Positions 7,395 to 15,771 of a DNA stretch of 20,993 nt are shown here, piece after piece. The stretch spans positions 1 through 20,993 of the forward strand of contig JAWXCI010000036.1 of NCBI GenBank assembly GCA_034408895.1, read 5' to 3'. Source of the DNA: UBA4660 sp034408895. Lineage in GTDB: Bacteria; Bacteroidota; Bacteroidia; Flavobacteriales_D; Sanyastnellaceae. The stretch's first letter is position 1, and each line of letters begins with the position of its first letter. The notes below the pieces were generated by a model, which did not search any database, was not told the origin of the DNA, and was given only the letters and a program-made list of their open reading frames with translations. The translations under genes were made by a program, and so were the position numbers.

Positions 7395-8348
7395 ATGGTT
7401 CTAGTTTTTGCAGATAACCACCATGGAAAATTTCCAAAGTCAAGTTTCGAAGTGGTGAGCTATGGTGCCGCACTCGCCAAACAATTGGGTACTGAAGTAG
7501 TAGCAATTACTTGTGGCTCTATTTCAGGAGATGGTGGACTTGGAGTTGCCGGTGCTAAAAAAGTTCTTCACTCCGGTGCAAATACTTCTGACTCCCAACA
7601 GATGACCCGGCTCATCATTGCGGCTGCCGAAAACATAAACGCACAAGTCATCATCTTTCTGCATGACGAGGCAGGAAAACTGGTGGCGCCACGGGTAGCG
7701 GCAAGACTTGATGCGGGTATTGTCCCGGGAGCCATATCTCTTCCCGACTTAAGCTCAGGTTTTGTTGTGAAGAAAAATGTGTTTTCCGGAAAAGCCATTG
7801 CGGAGGTAAATGTGAGCACCGGAAAAAAAGTTATTACGGTGTTGCCAAATTCATTTGCCATTGCATCCGATGGCTCTGTTGCCACAGTTGAAACTTTCAA
7901 CCCTGATTTGGGGCAACCCAGAATTAAAGTGCTTGAAGTGAAAACGGAATCGAAAGAAGGAGTACCGCTTGGTGAAGCAGAAATAGTAGTATCAGCAGGA
8001 CGCGGAATGAAAGGCCCGGAGCATTGGGAAATGGTCGAGGAACTTGCCAAACAACTTGGGGCAGCCACTGCATGTTCGCGCCCTGTTGCTGATATTGGTT
8101 GGCGCCCGCATCATGAACATGTGGGGCAAACCGGGTTGACCATTCGCCCTAATCTTTATATCGCTATTGGGATTTCTGGAGCCATCCAGCACCTGGCAGG
8201 AGTGAATGGAAGCAAAACAATTGTGGTCATCAACAAAGATGCTGAAGCTCCATTCTTCAAAGCGGCTGACTATGGAATAGTGGGCGATGCCTTTGAAGTA
8301 CTTCCTAAAATTATTGAAGCAGCAAAACTGTTCAATGCTTCAAAATAA
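7395..8348 (+). CDS. etfA: Electron transfer flavoprotein subunit alpha
   Basis: The product is 317 aa, normal for the family. The N-terminal half is the ETF adenine-nucleotide-like domain. The C-terminal half is the FAD-binding domain with the expected motifs: AGRGMKGPEHW (~201-211), SRPVADIGWRPHHEHVGQTG (~228-247), IAIGISGAIQHLAG (~257-269) and VINKDAEAPFFKAADYGIVGD (~278-298). It holds the FAD that takes electrons from dehydrogenases such as acyl-CoA dehydrogenases, in complex with EtfB. No ETF-quinone oxidoreductase or acyl-CoA dehydrogenase gene is in the window, so partners are encoded elsewhere. Confidence 0.95.
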   Translation: MVLVFADNHHGKFPKSSFEVVSYGAALAKQLGTEVVAITCGSISGDGGLGVAGAKKVLHSGANTSDSQQMTRLIIAAAENINAQVIIFLHDEAGKLVAPRVAARLDAGIVPGAISLPDLSSGFVVKKNVFSGKAIAEVNVSTGKKVITVLPNSFAIASDGSVATVETFNPDLGQPRIKVLEVKTESKEGVPLGEAEIVVSAGRGMKGPEHWEMVEELAKQLGAATACSRPVADIGWRPHHEHVGQTGLTIRPNLYIAIGISGAIQHLAGVNGSKTIVVINKDAEAPFFKAADYGIVGDAFEVLPKIIEAAKLFNASK

Positions 8349-8376
8349 TTTCTGCTATTCGACCATCATGTATTTT

Positions 8377-8384
8377 TATCTTCG
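8377..8384 (+). promoter_or_regulatory. -7 promoter box for the bifunctional nuclease gene
   Basis: TATCTTCG fits TAnnTTCG and lies 37 bases before the ATG at 8422. A purine-rich aagggaagga at about 8399-8408 could help ribosome binding. This suggests the nuclease gene has its own start in addition to read-through from etfBA. Confidence 0.4.
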
Positions 8385-8421
8385 ACAAGTCTAGAAAACA
8401 AGGGAAGGATAACAAAACCTT

Positions 8422-9015
8422 ATGGAAAGAATTGAACTACAGATTTCAGATATTGCACCCAGCGGCAGCACTAGTGGGGCTTATGCTCTTGTGCTGCAGG
8501 AAGTGGATGGTGCACGAAGGCTCCCCATTGTTATTGGAGGAACTGAAGCGCAAGCCATAGCAATAGAATTGGAAAAGATGACTCCGAGCCGTCCGCTCAC
8601 TCATGATCTGTTCAGAAGTTTTGCCCACACATTTAATATTGATGTGGAAGAAGTGGTGATCTACAATTTGGTGGAGGGCATCTTCTTCGCAAAAATTCAT
8701 GCCGTGCAAAACAAAAAGCGAGTGGAGATTGATGCGCGCACTTCCGATGCAGTAGCTATTGCTGTTCGTTTCAATTGCCCTATTTACTGCAACGATTTTA
8801 TTCTTGACCAGGCAGGGGTGAGTGCAGAAGAATCGGCCGCTGAACTGGCCACTGAAGAACCCGATATTGATATGGAGGAACTCTCGGCACCAAAGGAAAC
8901 GGCCTCGTTGTCCAACGAAGAATTGCGCAAACAACTCCAGCTTGCGCTCGATCGCGAGGAGTATGAAAAGGCATCGCGCCTTCGCGATGAAATAAAGAAG
9001 CGCGATGGGAAGTAG
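8422..9015 (+). CDS. Bifunctional nuclease (BFN, DUF151) domain protein with UVR motif
   Basis: The product is 197 aa. Residues 1-130 are the BFN/DUF151 domain (RRLPIVIGGTEAQAIAIELE, RPLTHDLF, RTSDAVAIAVRFNCPIY). After a Glu-rich linker (~135-160), residues ~166-195 match the UvrB/UvrC (UVR) interaction motif, LRKQLQLALDREEYEKASRLRDEI. Plant and bacterial BFN proteins have reported DNase/RNase activity, while the UVR motif mediates protein contacts in UvrB, UvrC and ClpC-type proteins. The combination is common in Bacteroidota, but its cellular role is not well settled. It follows etfA by 73 nt. Confidence 0.88.
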   Translation: MERIELQISDIAPSGSTSGAYALVLQEVDGARRLPIVIGGTEAQAIAIELEKMTPSRPLTHDLFRSFAHTFNIDVEEVVIYNLVEGIFFAKIHAVQNKKRVEIDARTSDAVAIAVRFNCPIYCNDFILDQAGVSAEESAAELATEEPDIDMEELSAPKETASLSNEELRKQLQLALDREEYEKASRLRDEIKKRDGK

Positions 9016-9084
9016 AGCACAACAAAAGCATTCCCGATAGATTGATCCTTCTATCTTGCCCGCTTCTTAACCTCATCTTCTTTT

Positions 9085-10365
9085 ATGGAAATACTTCGCG
9101 GGCTGTTGGGTGTGGCTTTTCTTATAGCTGTTTGCTGGCTGCTTTCCAATAACAAGAAAATCATTTCGTGGAAACTGGTTGGCTCTGCCATTGTACTCCA
9201 GCTACTTTTTGCAGTTCTCATTCTCAAAACTCCGGGTGTTTCCGAGTTATTTGACTGGATGTCGCGCGCTTTTTTAAAAGTGATTGACTTCACCAATGAA
9301 GGAAGTAATTTTCTTCTTCGCAGTTTCGATGATGGCACGGTGCATCCCGCAGTTATCAATTTTGCATTTCGTATACTTCCCACCATTGTCTTTTTCTCCG
9401 CACTCACAGCATTGTTTTACTACCTCGGCATCCTGCAAAAAGTAGTTTATGGATTTGCCTGGATAATGAAACGCACTATGCGCATAAGCGGGCCTGAAAG
9501 TTTATCCACAGCCGCAAACATTTTTCTTGGACAAACAGAAGCACCACTAGTGGTGAAACCCTACATCGCAAAAATGACCCGCTCCGAATTACTATGCATC
9601 ATGATTGGCGGAATGGCAACCGTTGCCGGAGGAGTTCTAGCTGTTTACATCAACTTTCTTGGCGGCACCGATAAAGCACTTCAACTTGCATTTACGAAAC
9701 ACCTTATTACTGCATCCTTTATGGCGGCACCCGCAACCATTCTTGTATCAAAAATGCTTTTGCCTGAAACAGAAAAATTCAGCGAAGACATGAACGTGAA
9801 CAAAGAAAAACTGGGAACGAATGTGCTCGAAGCAATTGCAACAGGAACAACAGACGGAGTGAAACTCGCAGTAAATGTTGGTGCAATGCTGCTCGTATTT
9901 ATTGCATTTATCGCCCTGCTCAACTTCGGGTTGGGCAAGGCCGGTGAAATTGGTGGACTCAACGCATGGATAGTAGATCACACCAACTATGCTGGTCTTT
10001 CCTTCCAGTTTATTCTAGGCTACGCACTTGCTCCAGTTGCGTGGTTGCTGGGTGTAAATGCACAGGATATGGTGTTGATTGGACAGGTGCTTGGCGAAAA
10101 AACAATTGTGAATGAACTTGTGGCCTATGGCAGTCTTGGCGACATGACAAAGGCCGGATTGATTTCGGATCCGCGTTCTGCCATCATTGCAACTTATGCA
10201 CTTTGCGGCTTTGCCAATTTCGCTTCTATAGGAATCCAGATTGGTGGGATCAGCACGATGGCGCCTGAAAAAAAATCCATGCTTGCACAATTGGGAATCA
10301 AGGCGCTGATCGGTGGAACCATTGCTTCCTTCATGACTGCTGCCATTGTTGGTATGTTTATGTGA
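9085..10365 (+). CDS. nupC: Concentrative nucleoside transporter (NupC/CNT family)
   Basis: The product is 426 aa and highly hydrophobic, with about ten membrane spans, an inner-membrane symporter by family. Key CNT segments are GPESLSTAANIFLGQTEAPLVVKPY (nucleoside-binding GQTEAP) and ATVAGGVLAVYINFLGG, then the C-terminal LLGVNAQDMVLIGQVLGEKTIVNE and YALCGFANFASIGIQIGG segments. It imports nucleosides using a sodium or proton gradient; which ion cannot be told here. The symbol is by family similarity. A weak -7-like TATCTTGC lies at 9052-9059. purE follows after 43 nt, which links nucleoside salvage with purine synthesis. Confidence 0.92.
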   Translation: MEILRGLLGVAFLIAVCWLLSNNKKIISWKLVGSAIVLQLLFAVLILKTPGVSELFDWMSRAFLKVIDFTNEGSNFLLRSFDDGTVHPAVINFAFRILPTIVFFSALTALFYYLGILQKVVYGFAWIMKRTMRISGPESLSTAANIFLGQTEAPLVVKPYIAKMTRSELLCIMIGGMATVAGGVLAVYINFLGGTDKALQLAFTKHLITASFMAAPATILVSKMLLPETEKFSEDMNVNKEKLGTNVLEAIATGTTDGVKLAVNVGAMLLVFIAFIALLNFGLGKAGEIGGLNAWIVDHTNYAGLSFQFILGYALAPVAWLLGVNAQDMVLIGQVLGEKTIVNELVAYGSLGDMTKAGLISDPRSAIIATYALCGFANFASIGIQIGGISTMAPEKKSMLAQLGIKALIGGTIASFMTAAIVGMFM

Positions 10366-10408
10366 TCAACCAAGCCTTTAGTTTTACCACCAATTTATAT
10401 CTGCATAA

Positions 10409-10906
10409 ATGCCACACGTAGGAATAATAATGGGAAGTAAAAGCGACCTTGCAATAATGCAACAGGCTGCTGACGTACTTCAGGAACTCGGTGTAGAATA
10501 TGACATGACCGTGGTGAGTGCGCATCGCACTCCGGAACGAATGTTTGAATATGCGAAGGCTGCGGCAGGGCGCGGATTGAAAGTGATCATTGCCGGTGCG
10601 GGTGGTGCAGCGCATCTTCCGGGAATGACGGCCAGCATAACTCCCCTGCCTGTAATTGGCGTTCCCATCAAATCATCGAACTCTATAGATGGATGGGACA
10701 GCGTGTTGTCCATTTTGCAAATGCCTGCGGGTGTTCCGGTGGCTACTGTGGCACTGGATGGAGGACGCAACGCGGGAATTCTCGCAGCGCAAATTGTTGC
10801 CACATCCGACAAAAAACTTTTGAAGAGGATTGAAATCTTCAAAGAGAACCTCAGGAAAAAAGTAATGGCGAGCATACCCGAAGTTGAAAAGAAAAAGAAG
10901 AAGTGA
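10409..10906 (+). CDS. purE: N5-carboxyaminoimidazole ribonucleotide mutase (PurE class I)
   Basis: The product is 165 aa. Family motifs are GSKSD (9-13), SAHRTPE (37-43, with the catalytic His39), AGAGGAAHLPGM (62-73), PVIGVPIKSSNSIDGWDSVLS and VALDGGRNAGILAAQI. It converts N5-CAIR to CAIR in de novo purine synthesis as a cytosolic octamer. Class I enzymes need PurK to make the substrate, and no purK is in this window. The C-terminus is unusually lysine-rich (VEKKKKK). The next gene starts one nucleotide after its stop. Confidence 0.96.
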   Translation: MPHVGIIMGSKSDLAIMQQAADVLQELGVEYDMTVVSAHRTPERMFEYAKAAAGRGLKVIIAGAGGAAHLPGMTASITPLPVIGVPIKSSNSIDGWDSVLSILQMPAGVPVATVALDGGRNAGILAAQIVATSDKKLLKRIEIFKENLRKKVMASIPEVEKKKKK

Positions 10907-10907
10907 C

Positions 10908-11795
10908 ATGCTGACCATTGACCCGAAAGAAACTCCCGTTCCTAAACTTCACCAATACTTGCTGGGTTCTGTTGCACCCCGACCCATTGCATTTGCATCC
11001 ACTCTGAATGAAACTGGTGTTTCCAATCTTGCACCGTTTAGCTTCTTCAATGTGTTCAGTGCAAATCCACCCATTGCCATTTTTTCCCCGGCAAGGCGTG
11101 GGAGAGACAACACAACCAAACACACGTTTGAGAATGTGAAGCAAATTGCGGAATGCGTAATTAATGTGGTGAACTACGATTTGCTTCACCAAATGAATCT
11201 TGCCAGTACAGAATATCCCGATGGTGTGAGTGAATTTGTGAAGGCCGGGTTGACTCCCCTTGCATCAGAAAAAGTAAAACCCTTTCGCGTGGCAGAATCT
11301 CCCATACAAATGGAATGTGTGGTGAAGCAGGTTATAGAACTAGGTGCCGATGGCGGTGCAGGAAATCTCATAGTGTGTGAAGTTGTTCTAATGCACATCA
11401 ATGAAAACATTCTCGATGATGAGGGAAGAATATCACCTATGAAACTAGACCAGGTGGCGCGCATGGGCGGACATTATTACACACGGGCGAACAAAGGTTT
11501 ATTTGAACTTCCTCAACCTGTAAAGATTGGAATGGGTGTGGACATGCTTCCCGCAGACATCCGCAATTCAAAAATTCTTACTGGAAATAATCTTGGCCAA
11601 TTAGGCATGATAGAATCACTCCCGGATGAAACAATGGTGAATGAATACAAGCTGACTGAACTCGCTGACCTTTTTATCCAACACGAAAAAAACAAAACTG
11701 TTCTTGAACAAAAACTTCATGAACAAGCTAAAGCACTTCTTGATACCGGCAACGTGCAGGACGCATGGAAGACGTTGCTCGCGTTTAATGATTGA
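10908..11795 (+). CDS. Flavin reductase-like (FMN-binding split-barrel) protein
   Basis: The product is 295 aa from ATG 10908. An in-frame TTG at 10884 lies inside purE and is not used. The N-terminal ~200 residues are a flavin reductase-like domain: LLGSVAPRPIAFASTLNE, SNLAPFSFFNVFSANPPIAIFSP, INVVNYDLLHQMN, MECVVKQVIELG, and a GGHYYTRANKGLFELPQP segment. Such proteins bind FMN and reduce free flavin or transfer electrons to partner oxygenases. The particular reaction is not evident. The ~95-residue C-terminal extension is helical (HEKNKTVLEQKLHEQAKALL). It is tightly packed with purE (1-nt gap) and the ureohydrolase gene (15-nt gap), so all three are probably one transcript. Confidence 0.85.
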   Translation: MLTIDPKETPVPKLHQYLLGSVAPRPIAFASTLNETGVSNLAPFSFFNVFSANPPIAIFSPARRGRDNTTKHTFENVKQIAECVINVVNYDLLHQMNLASTEYPDGVSEFVKAGLTPLASEKVKPFRVAESPIQMECVVKQVIELGADGGAGNLIVCEVVLMHINENILDDEGRISPMKLDQVARMGGHYYTRANKGLFELPQPVKIGMGVDMLPADIRNSKILTGNNLGQLGMIESLPDETMVNEYKLTELADLFIQHEKNKTVLEQKLHEQAKALLDTGNVQDAWKTLLAFND

Positions 11796-11810
11796 TTCCA
11801 TTTCCGGCAG

Positions 11811-12866
11811 ATGACGAAAGAAGAAAAAACATCATCATTCAACCCCAGCAGCGCAGGGCTGAAAGACAGCAATGTTTATGGACTGCCTTTTTCCTGTGAG
11901 GAGGCTCACATCGTTCTGATTCCCGTGCCGTGGGAAGTAACAGTGAGCTATGGAAGCGGTGCCAGCGAAGGGCCTGCACACATTCTTGAAACAAGCACAC
12001 AAGTGGATTTGTACCATGCTGAATTTCCTGCATTGTGGAAAGCGGGAATTGCAATGGACAACATTCCGGAAGCGATGATGATGCGCAGTGCCGACCTGAA
12101 ACTGAAAGCATCACGCATTATTGAAATGTGGGAAGATGGAGTGAATGTCTCATCCAACCATGAAGCACAACAATTACAGAAAGAGATTAATGATGAGTGT
12201 GAAAAGATGAATGGCTGGGTGCAGGTACAAACCGAATCGTGGCTGGCTGCCGGAAAAATTGTTGGGCTTGTGGGTGGAGACCACAGCACACCGCTGGGTT
12301 ACTTCAGGGCGCAGGCCGCAAGGCACGGGAGCTTCGGCATACTGCACATTGATGCACACATGGATTTGCGCATTGCCTATGAAGGATTCACCTACTCTCA
12401 TGCCTCCATCATGAACAACGCGCTGCAACTGGAACAGATTACTTCACTGGTGCAGGTTGCCATTCGCGACTATTGCGAAGAGGAGGTGAATGTGGCAAGT
12501 GAACATCCCCAGCGCGTATATGTTTTCACAGATGCGGAAATCAATCGAAACAGTTTCGGGGGAATGAACTGGCAACAACAATGTGATGCCATCATCGCTA
12601 AACTTCCAGAGAAAGTTCATATCAGTTTCGATATTGATGGGCTTGATCCCACGCTGTGTCCCAATACAGGCACTCCCGTACCGGGCGGTTTAGGTTTCGA
12701 ACAGGCCACCTATTTGCTTTCACGCCTACTCCATCACAAAAAGAAAATCATCGGTTTCGATTTGGTGGAAGTGGCCCCCGGCAGCGATGACTGGAACGGC
12801 AATGTGGGTTCGCGTTTGCTCTTTCACTTGTGTGGGGTGGCTGCAAAGTCGAATGGAAAAGTTTGA
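11811..12866 (+). CDS. Agmatinase/arginase-family ureohydrolase
   Basis: The product is 351 aa. Metal-binding motifs of the ureohydrolase family are all present: VGGDHST (H158), HIDAHMDLR (D181, H183, D185), and SFDIDGLDPTLCPNTGTPVPGG (D274, D276). The enzyme would use a dimanganese centre to hydrolyse a guanidino or formimino group. The exact substrate (agmatine, arginine, formiminoglutamate or another guanidino compound) cannot be read from the sequence. It is longer than most agmatinases (about 300 aa), with an insertion around residues 90-145. Close Bacteroidota relatives are usually named 'agmatinase family protein'. Confidence 0.87.
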   Translation: MTKEEKTSSFNPSSAGLKDSNVYGLPFSCEEAHIVLIPVPWEVTVSYGSGASEGPAHILETSTQVDLYHAEFPALWKAGIAMDNIPEAMMMRSADLKLKASRIIEMWEDGVNVSSNHEAQQLQKEINDECEKMNGWVQVQTESWLAAGKIVGLVGGDHSTPLGYFRAQAARHGSFGILHIDAHMDLRIAYEGFTYSHASIMNNALQLEQITSLVQVAIRDYCEEEVNVASEHPQRVYVFTDAEINRNSFGGMNWQQQCDAIIAKLPEKVHISFDIDGLDPTLCPNTGTPVPGGLGFEQATYLLSRLLHHKKKIIGFDLVEVAPGSDDWNGNVGSRLLFHLCGVAAKSNGKV

Positions 12867-12879
12867 GTGCGCCAGAGGG

Positions 12880-12960
12880 TTCGGCAAGCTCACCATCACA
12901 ATCAAAGGCCGCAAAAGATGAAATGAAGGAGGGCGCGAGCGTGTCGGTGAGATGGCCGAA
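12880..12960 (+). repeat. Inverted repeat in the gap after the ureohydrolase gene
   Basis: Arms TTCGGCAAGCTCACC (12880-12894) and GGTGAGATGGCCGAA (12946-12960) pair at 13 of 15 positions around a ~51-nt loop. There is no T-tract afterwards. It may end or stabilise the upstream transcript, or be a dispersed intergenic repeat; TTCGGCAAGCTCACC-type repeats are frequent in Bacteroidota genomes as far as I know. Confidence 0.4.
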
Positions 12961-13035
12961 GCAGAATAAACCCCCACCTGTTTAAAAAAGAATTGCATCT
13001 CCCCCACTCCATCTTGTATTGAAACTTCTTTTGTG

Positions 13036-13344
13036 ATGATGAAACTGAAGCGGTTCCACATCCCGAAAATTCTGCGCAACAAATACATTATTGCCACACT
13101 TACTTTTCTTGCGTGGGTGTGTTTCATCAATGACGTTGACCTTTTTTACATCATCAAAACCCGCAACGAACTTTCTGCATTGCGCACGGAATTGCGCGGA
13201 CTGTATGAGGCAACGATAACCACCGAAAAAGAACTTTCCGACCTCACACATAACCGGCAGTCGCTGGAAAAGTTTGCCCGCGAGAAGTATTACATGAAAA
13301 AGGAGAACGAAGAGGTTTTTGTCTTTCGGGAGAAGGCGGATTGA
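13036..13344 (+). CDS. DivIC/FtsB-like septum formation initiator
   Basis: The product is 102 aa (ATG 13036; a second ATG at 13039 and a GTG at 13033 are also in frame). The basic N-terminus (KLKRFHIPKILRNK) is followed by one membrane segment (~YIIATLTFLAWVCFI), then a short coiled coil (KTRNELSALRTELRGLYE ... TEKELSDL) and the family-typical ending LEKFAREKYYMKKENEEVFVF. This bitopic layout and ending match the FtsB/DivIC divisome proteins, which bridge FtsL and FtsQ and regulate septal peptidoglycan synthesis. In Bacteroidota this gene commonly stands alone, as here. Confidence 0.85.
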   Translation: MMKLKRFHIPKILRNKYIIATLTFLAWVCFINDVDLFYIIKTRNELSALRTELRGLYEATITTEKELSDLTHNRQSLEKFAREKYYMKKENEEVFVFREKAD

Positions 13345-13514
13345 AAGTATCTTTCCTTATGGATGGTGCAAAGGCACAAAGATTTCCAAACTTACTATCG
13401 GAAAAAGGCGGAAAGTGCATTTCGGGCATTCGCGTAATTTTTCCTCTCAACTGTAATAATTCACTTTTGTTTTCGTCTTAGGCGGCTATGATGCCCTTTA
13501 CCTTTGGCGCAACA

Positions 13515-14135
13515 ATGATTTCGCGCATTTTTCTTCTTCTCATACTTCTGGTTTCTTCTTATGTAACATCAGCACAGGAAGTGGCCACTGCCCGCGCACT
13601 GCAGGTATCTGGCGTGGTGCTTTCTCAGGATTCGCTCGACCCGGTGGCGTTCGCAAGCATCTATCGAACACGAGACATGCGCGGTGTGTGGAGCGACATC
13701 AACGGCTTTTTTACCCTGCCTGCTCTTGATGGTGACACTCTAATGTTCGTGTGCATTGGGCATAAACCCACAAGTGTTGTGGTGAAAACATACCTGTTGG
13801 AAACAAGCCTTCACCTGGTGCAGGTCATGAAAATTGATACGGTGAATCTGGCAACGGTATATGTACTGCCCCGGCCTTCGCGCGAACAATTCCGTCACGA
13901 ATTCCTGGCCATGCAAGTGCAAACACTAAATACACCTGAAGCACTCACTGCCGAAAATCTTTATGACGGTCTTCACGAAATGACTCCTGACGGAAGCGAA
14001 AATTTTAAACGTGCAGTGGTGGACTACCAGAACCGCGAACTCTATCGCGGCTATCAACCCAACAACCTCCTTAACCCTATTGCCTGGGCCAAATTCATTC
14101 AGATGCTAAGCAGGGGAGAGTTGAATCCGGAGTGA
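13515..14135 (+). CDS. Secreted protein with carboxypeptidase-regulatory-like domain
   Basis: The product is 206 aa from ATG 13515, the start of a signal peptide (MISRIFLLLILLVSSYVTSAQ). In-frame ATGs at 13488 and 13491 would add nine residues. Residues ~30-115 (VSGVVLSQDSLDPVAFASIY, WSDINGFFTLPALDGDTLMFVCIGHKP) match the CarboxypepD_reg-like beta-sandwich found in Bacteroidota envelope proteins and at the N-terminus of SusC-type receptors. Here there is no TonB-dependent barrel, so it is a stand-alone periplasmic protein. The remaining ~90 residues (EFLAMQVQTLNTPEALTAENLYDGL, PNNLLNPIAWAKFIQMLSRG) contain no motif I recognise. The function is unknown. Confidence 0.75.
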   Translation: MISRIFLLLILLVSSYVTSAQEVATARALQVSGVVLSQDSLDPVAFASIYRTRDMRGVWSDINGFFTLPALDGDTLMFVCIGHKPTSVVVKTYLLETSLHLVQVMKIDTVNLATVYVLPRPSREQFRHEFLAMQVQTLNTPEALTAENLYDGLHEMTPDGSENFKRAVVDYQNRELYRGYQPNNLLNPIAWAKFIQMLSRGELNPE

Positions 14136-14319
14136 GAGTCATCTCAATAATCTTATTAGCTCAGTTTCGTGAACCGCGATTGGAAATTTCTTTCCACAGG
14201 TAACAGGCATTGTCAGGCTCTAAAAATGAATCGCTCGCAATTGGACCCGACTAAGCTGGAAATAACTTCGTGAGAGCGCCCACAATTGCCTGCAACCTAT
14301 CCAACCCTATTCACCACCA

Positions 14320-14327
14320 TACCTTCG
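14320..14327 (+). promoter_or_regulatory. -7 promoter box for the DEAD-box gene
   Basis: TACCTTCG fits TAnnTTCG and lies 27 bases before the TTG start. The remainder of the 219-bp gap (14136-14354) shows no ORF, RNA gene or strong hairpin. Confidence 0.4.
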
Positions 14328-14354
14328 AACAAAATTATTTAGAACACAATTACA

Positions 14355-15614
14355 TTGGAATTTTCAGAACTCAACTTACATCCCGAATTACTCGAGGCCA
14401 TTTCCTACATGAACTTCAAGGTGGCCTCGCCCATTCAGGAGCAAGCCATACCACACATACTGGCAGGAAAAGACATTATAGCCATTGCGCAAACAGGAAC
14501 GGGAAAAACGGCTGCTTTTGTATTGCCCATGCTGAACATGATTATGGATCATGGACACCACAACTACACACAAGCCCTGGTGGTGGTTCCCACGCGTGAA
14601 CTTGCATTGCAGATAGAACAGGCCATACAGGGCTATTCTTATTTCACAGGTGCCAACAGCATTGCAGTTTATGGTGGTGGCGATGGTGCAGATTTTACAC
14701 GCGAACAATTGGCTATTTCAAATGGAGTGGACATCATTATTGCCACACCCGGCCGATTGATTTCGCACATCAACGTAGGCCATATCAATTTAAAGAAACT
14801 CAGATTCCTGGTGCTGGATGAAGCAGACAGAATGCTGGATATGGGCTTTCAGCCAGACCTTCTGCGAATCATTAATGCCCTCAATGATAAACGCCAAACC
14901 ATGATGTTTTCGGCCACCATGCCGGATGGTATTGCGCGGCTTGCCAAAACCTACCTGCACGATCCCGTTCGTGTAAGCATTGCCATTGCTAAACCTGCGG
15001 CTGGTGTAAAGCAAGGTGCGTATGTGGTGCACGAAGACCAGAAACTTCCGCTCATTGTACATCTACTGAGCGACCCTGCCAGAGCGGGTCAAATCATAGT
15101 GGTGTTTTGTTCCCGAAAACATGAGGTGGCTGCACTGTATCAAAAACTGAAGCATGCCAGACTAAATGTGGATCGCATAAGCAGCGACCTTGAGCAAGAT
15201 CAGCGGGAAGCAGTGTTGCAAAACTTCAGGAGCAGGAAGGTGAATGTGCTGGTGGCCACCGATGTAATTAGTCGTGGAATAGACATTGACAATATAGACC
15301 TGATAGTGAATTACGATGTACCTCGCGATGCTGAAGACTATGTGCATCGAATTGGACGAACAGCGCGTGCTGAGAAAAAAGGGGAAGCACTTACACTGAT
15401 TTCACCGAAAGACCAGGGCGCATTTAAGAGAATAGAAACATTGATAGACACTGTGGTGGAGAAACTGAATGTTCCGGAAAAATTGGGCGCCACTCCCGAA
15501 TACAAAGGCTCAAGTCAGGCCTATGGTATGGCTGGCGAAAAAAATCAGCAGCGAGGTGGAGGTGGTAAACAGAGATTTTACAGAGGGAAACCGAAACCCA
15601 ACGCTTCCCGGTAA
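14355..15614 (+). CDS. DEAD-box ATP-dependent RNA helicase
   Basis: The product is 419 aa. The start is TTG at 14355: an in-frame TAG sits at 14340-14342 and the first internal ATG is residue 19, inside the conserved region, while MEFSELNLHPELLEAI is the usual opening. Motifs in order are Q motif FKVASPIQEQAIP, AQTGTGKT (45-52), PTRELALQ (79-86), TPGRL (131-135), DEAD (155-158), SAT (186-188), ATDVISRGIDI (301-311) and HRIGRTAR (331-338). It unwinds RNA using ATP, and likely roles are ribosome assembly and mRNA turnover, including at low temperature. The C-terminus is a short basic tail (GGGGKQRFYRGKPKPNASR), like RhlE-type enzymes. It appears to be monocistronic. Confidence 0.95.
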   Translation: MEFSELNLHPELLEAISYMNFKVASPIQEQAIPHILAGKDIIAIAQTGTGKTAAFVLPMLNMIMDHGHHNYTQALVVVPTRELALQIEQAIQGYSYFTGANSIAVYGGGDGADFTREQLAISNGVDIIIATPGRLISHINVGHINLKKLRFLVLDEADRMLDMGFQPDLLRIINALNDKRQTMMFSATMPDGIARLAKTYLHDPVRVSIAIAKPAAGVKQGAYVVHEDQKLPLIVHLLSDPARAGQIIVVFCSRKHEVAALYQKLKHARLNVDRISSDLEQDQREAVLQNFRSRKVNVLVATDVISRGIDIDNIDLIVNYDVPRDAEDYVHRIGRTARAEKKGEALTLISPKDQGAFKRIETLIDTVVEKLNVPEKLGATPEYKGSSQAYGMAGEKNQQRGGGGKQRFYRGKPKPNASR

Positions 15615-15771
15615 CTATGCTCTGAGGGACTACAACCTATATCTGGAACATTTTTGCAGAAGGATACACGCAAACTTTGTCCGTGCTAAGAGTTGAATGG
15701 TACGAAGCCAAAACAAAATTTCAATGTGCAACAGGATTGCATTCTTTACTTCTTGATTTACCCCTACCGAA

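Noticed and set aside
7568..8068. 166-aa open frame antisense to etfA
   Set aside because: It lies wholly inside etfA, is Ser/Ala/Pro-rich with no domain, and is explained by codon bias of the true gene.
8446..8934. 162-aa open frame antisense to the BFN gene
   Set aside because: It is a shadow of the well-supported nuclease gene and shows no recognisable motif.
14136..14354. tRNA or small RNA in the gap before the helicase gene
   Set aside because: The 'tagctcag' at 14157-14164 recalls a tRNA D-arm, but no cloverleaf, anticodon arm or TTC arm follows.
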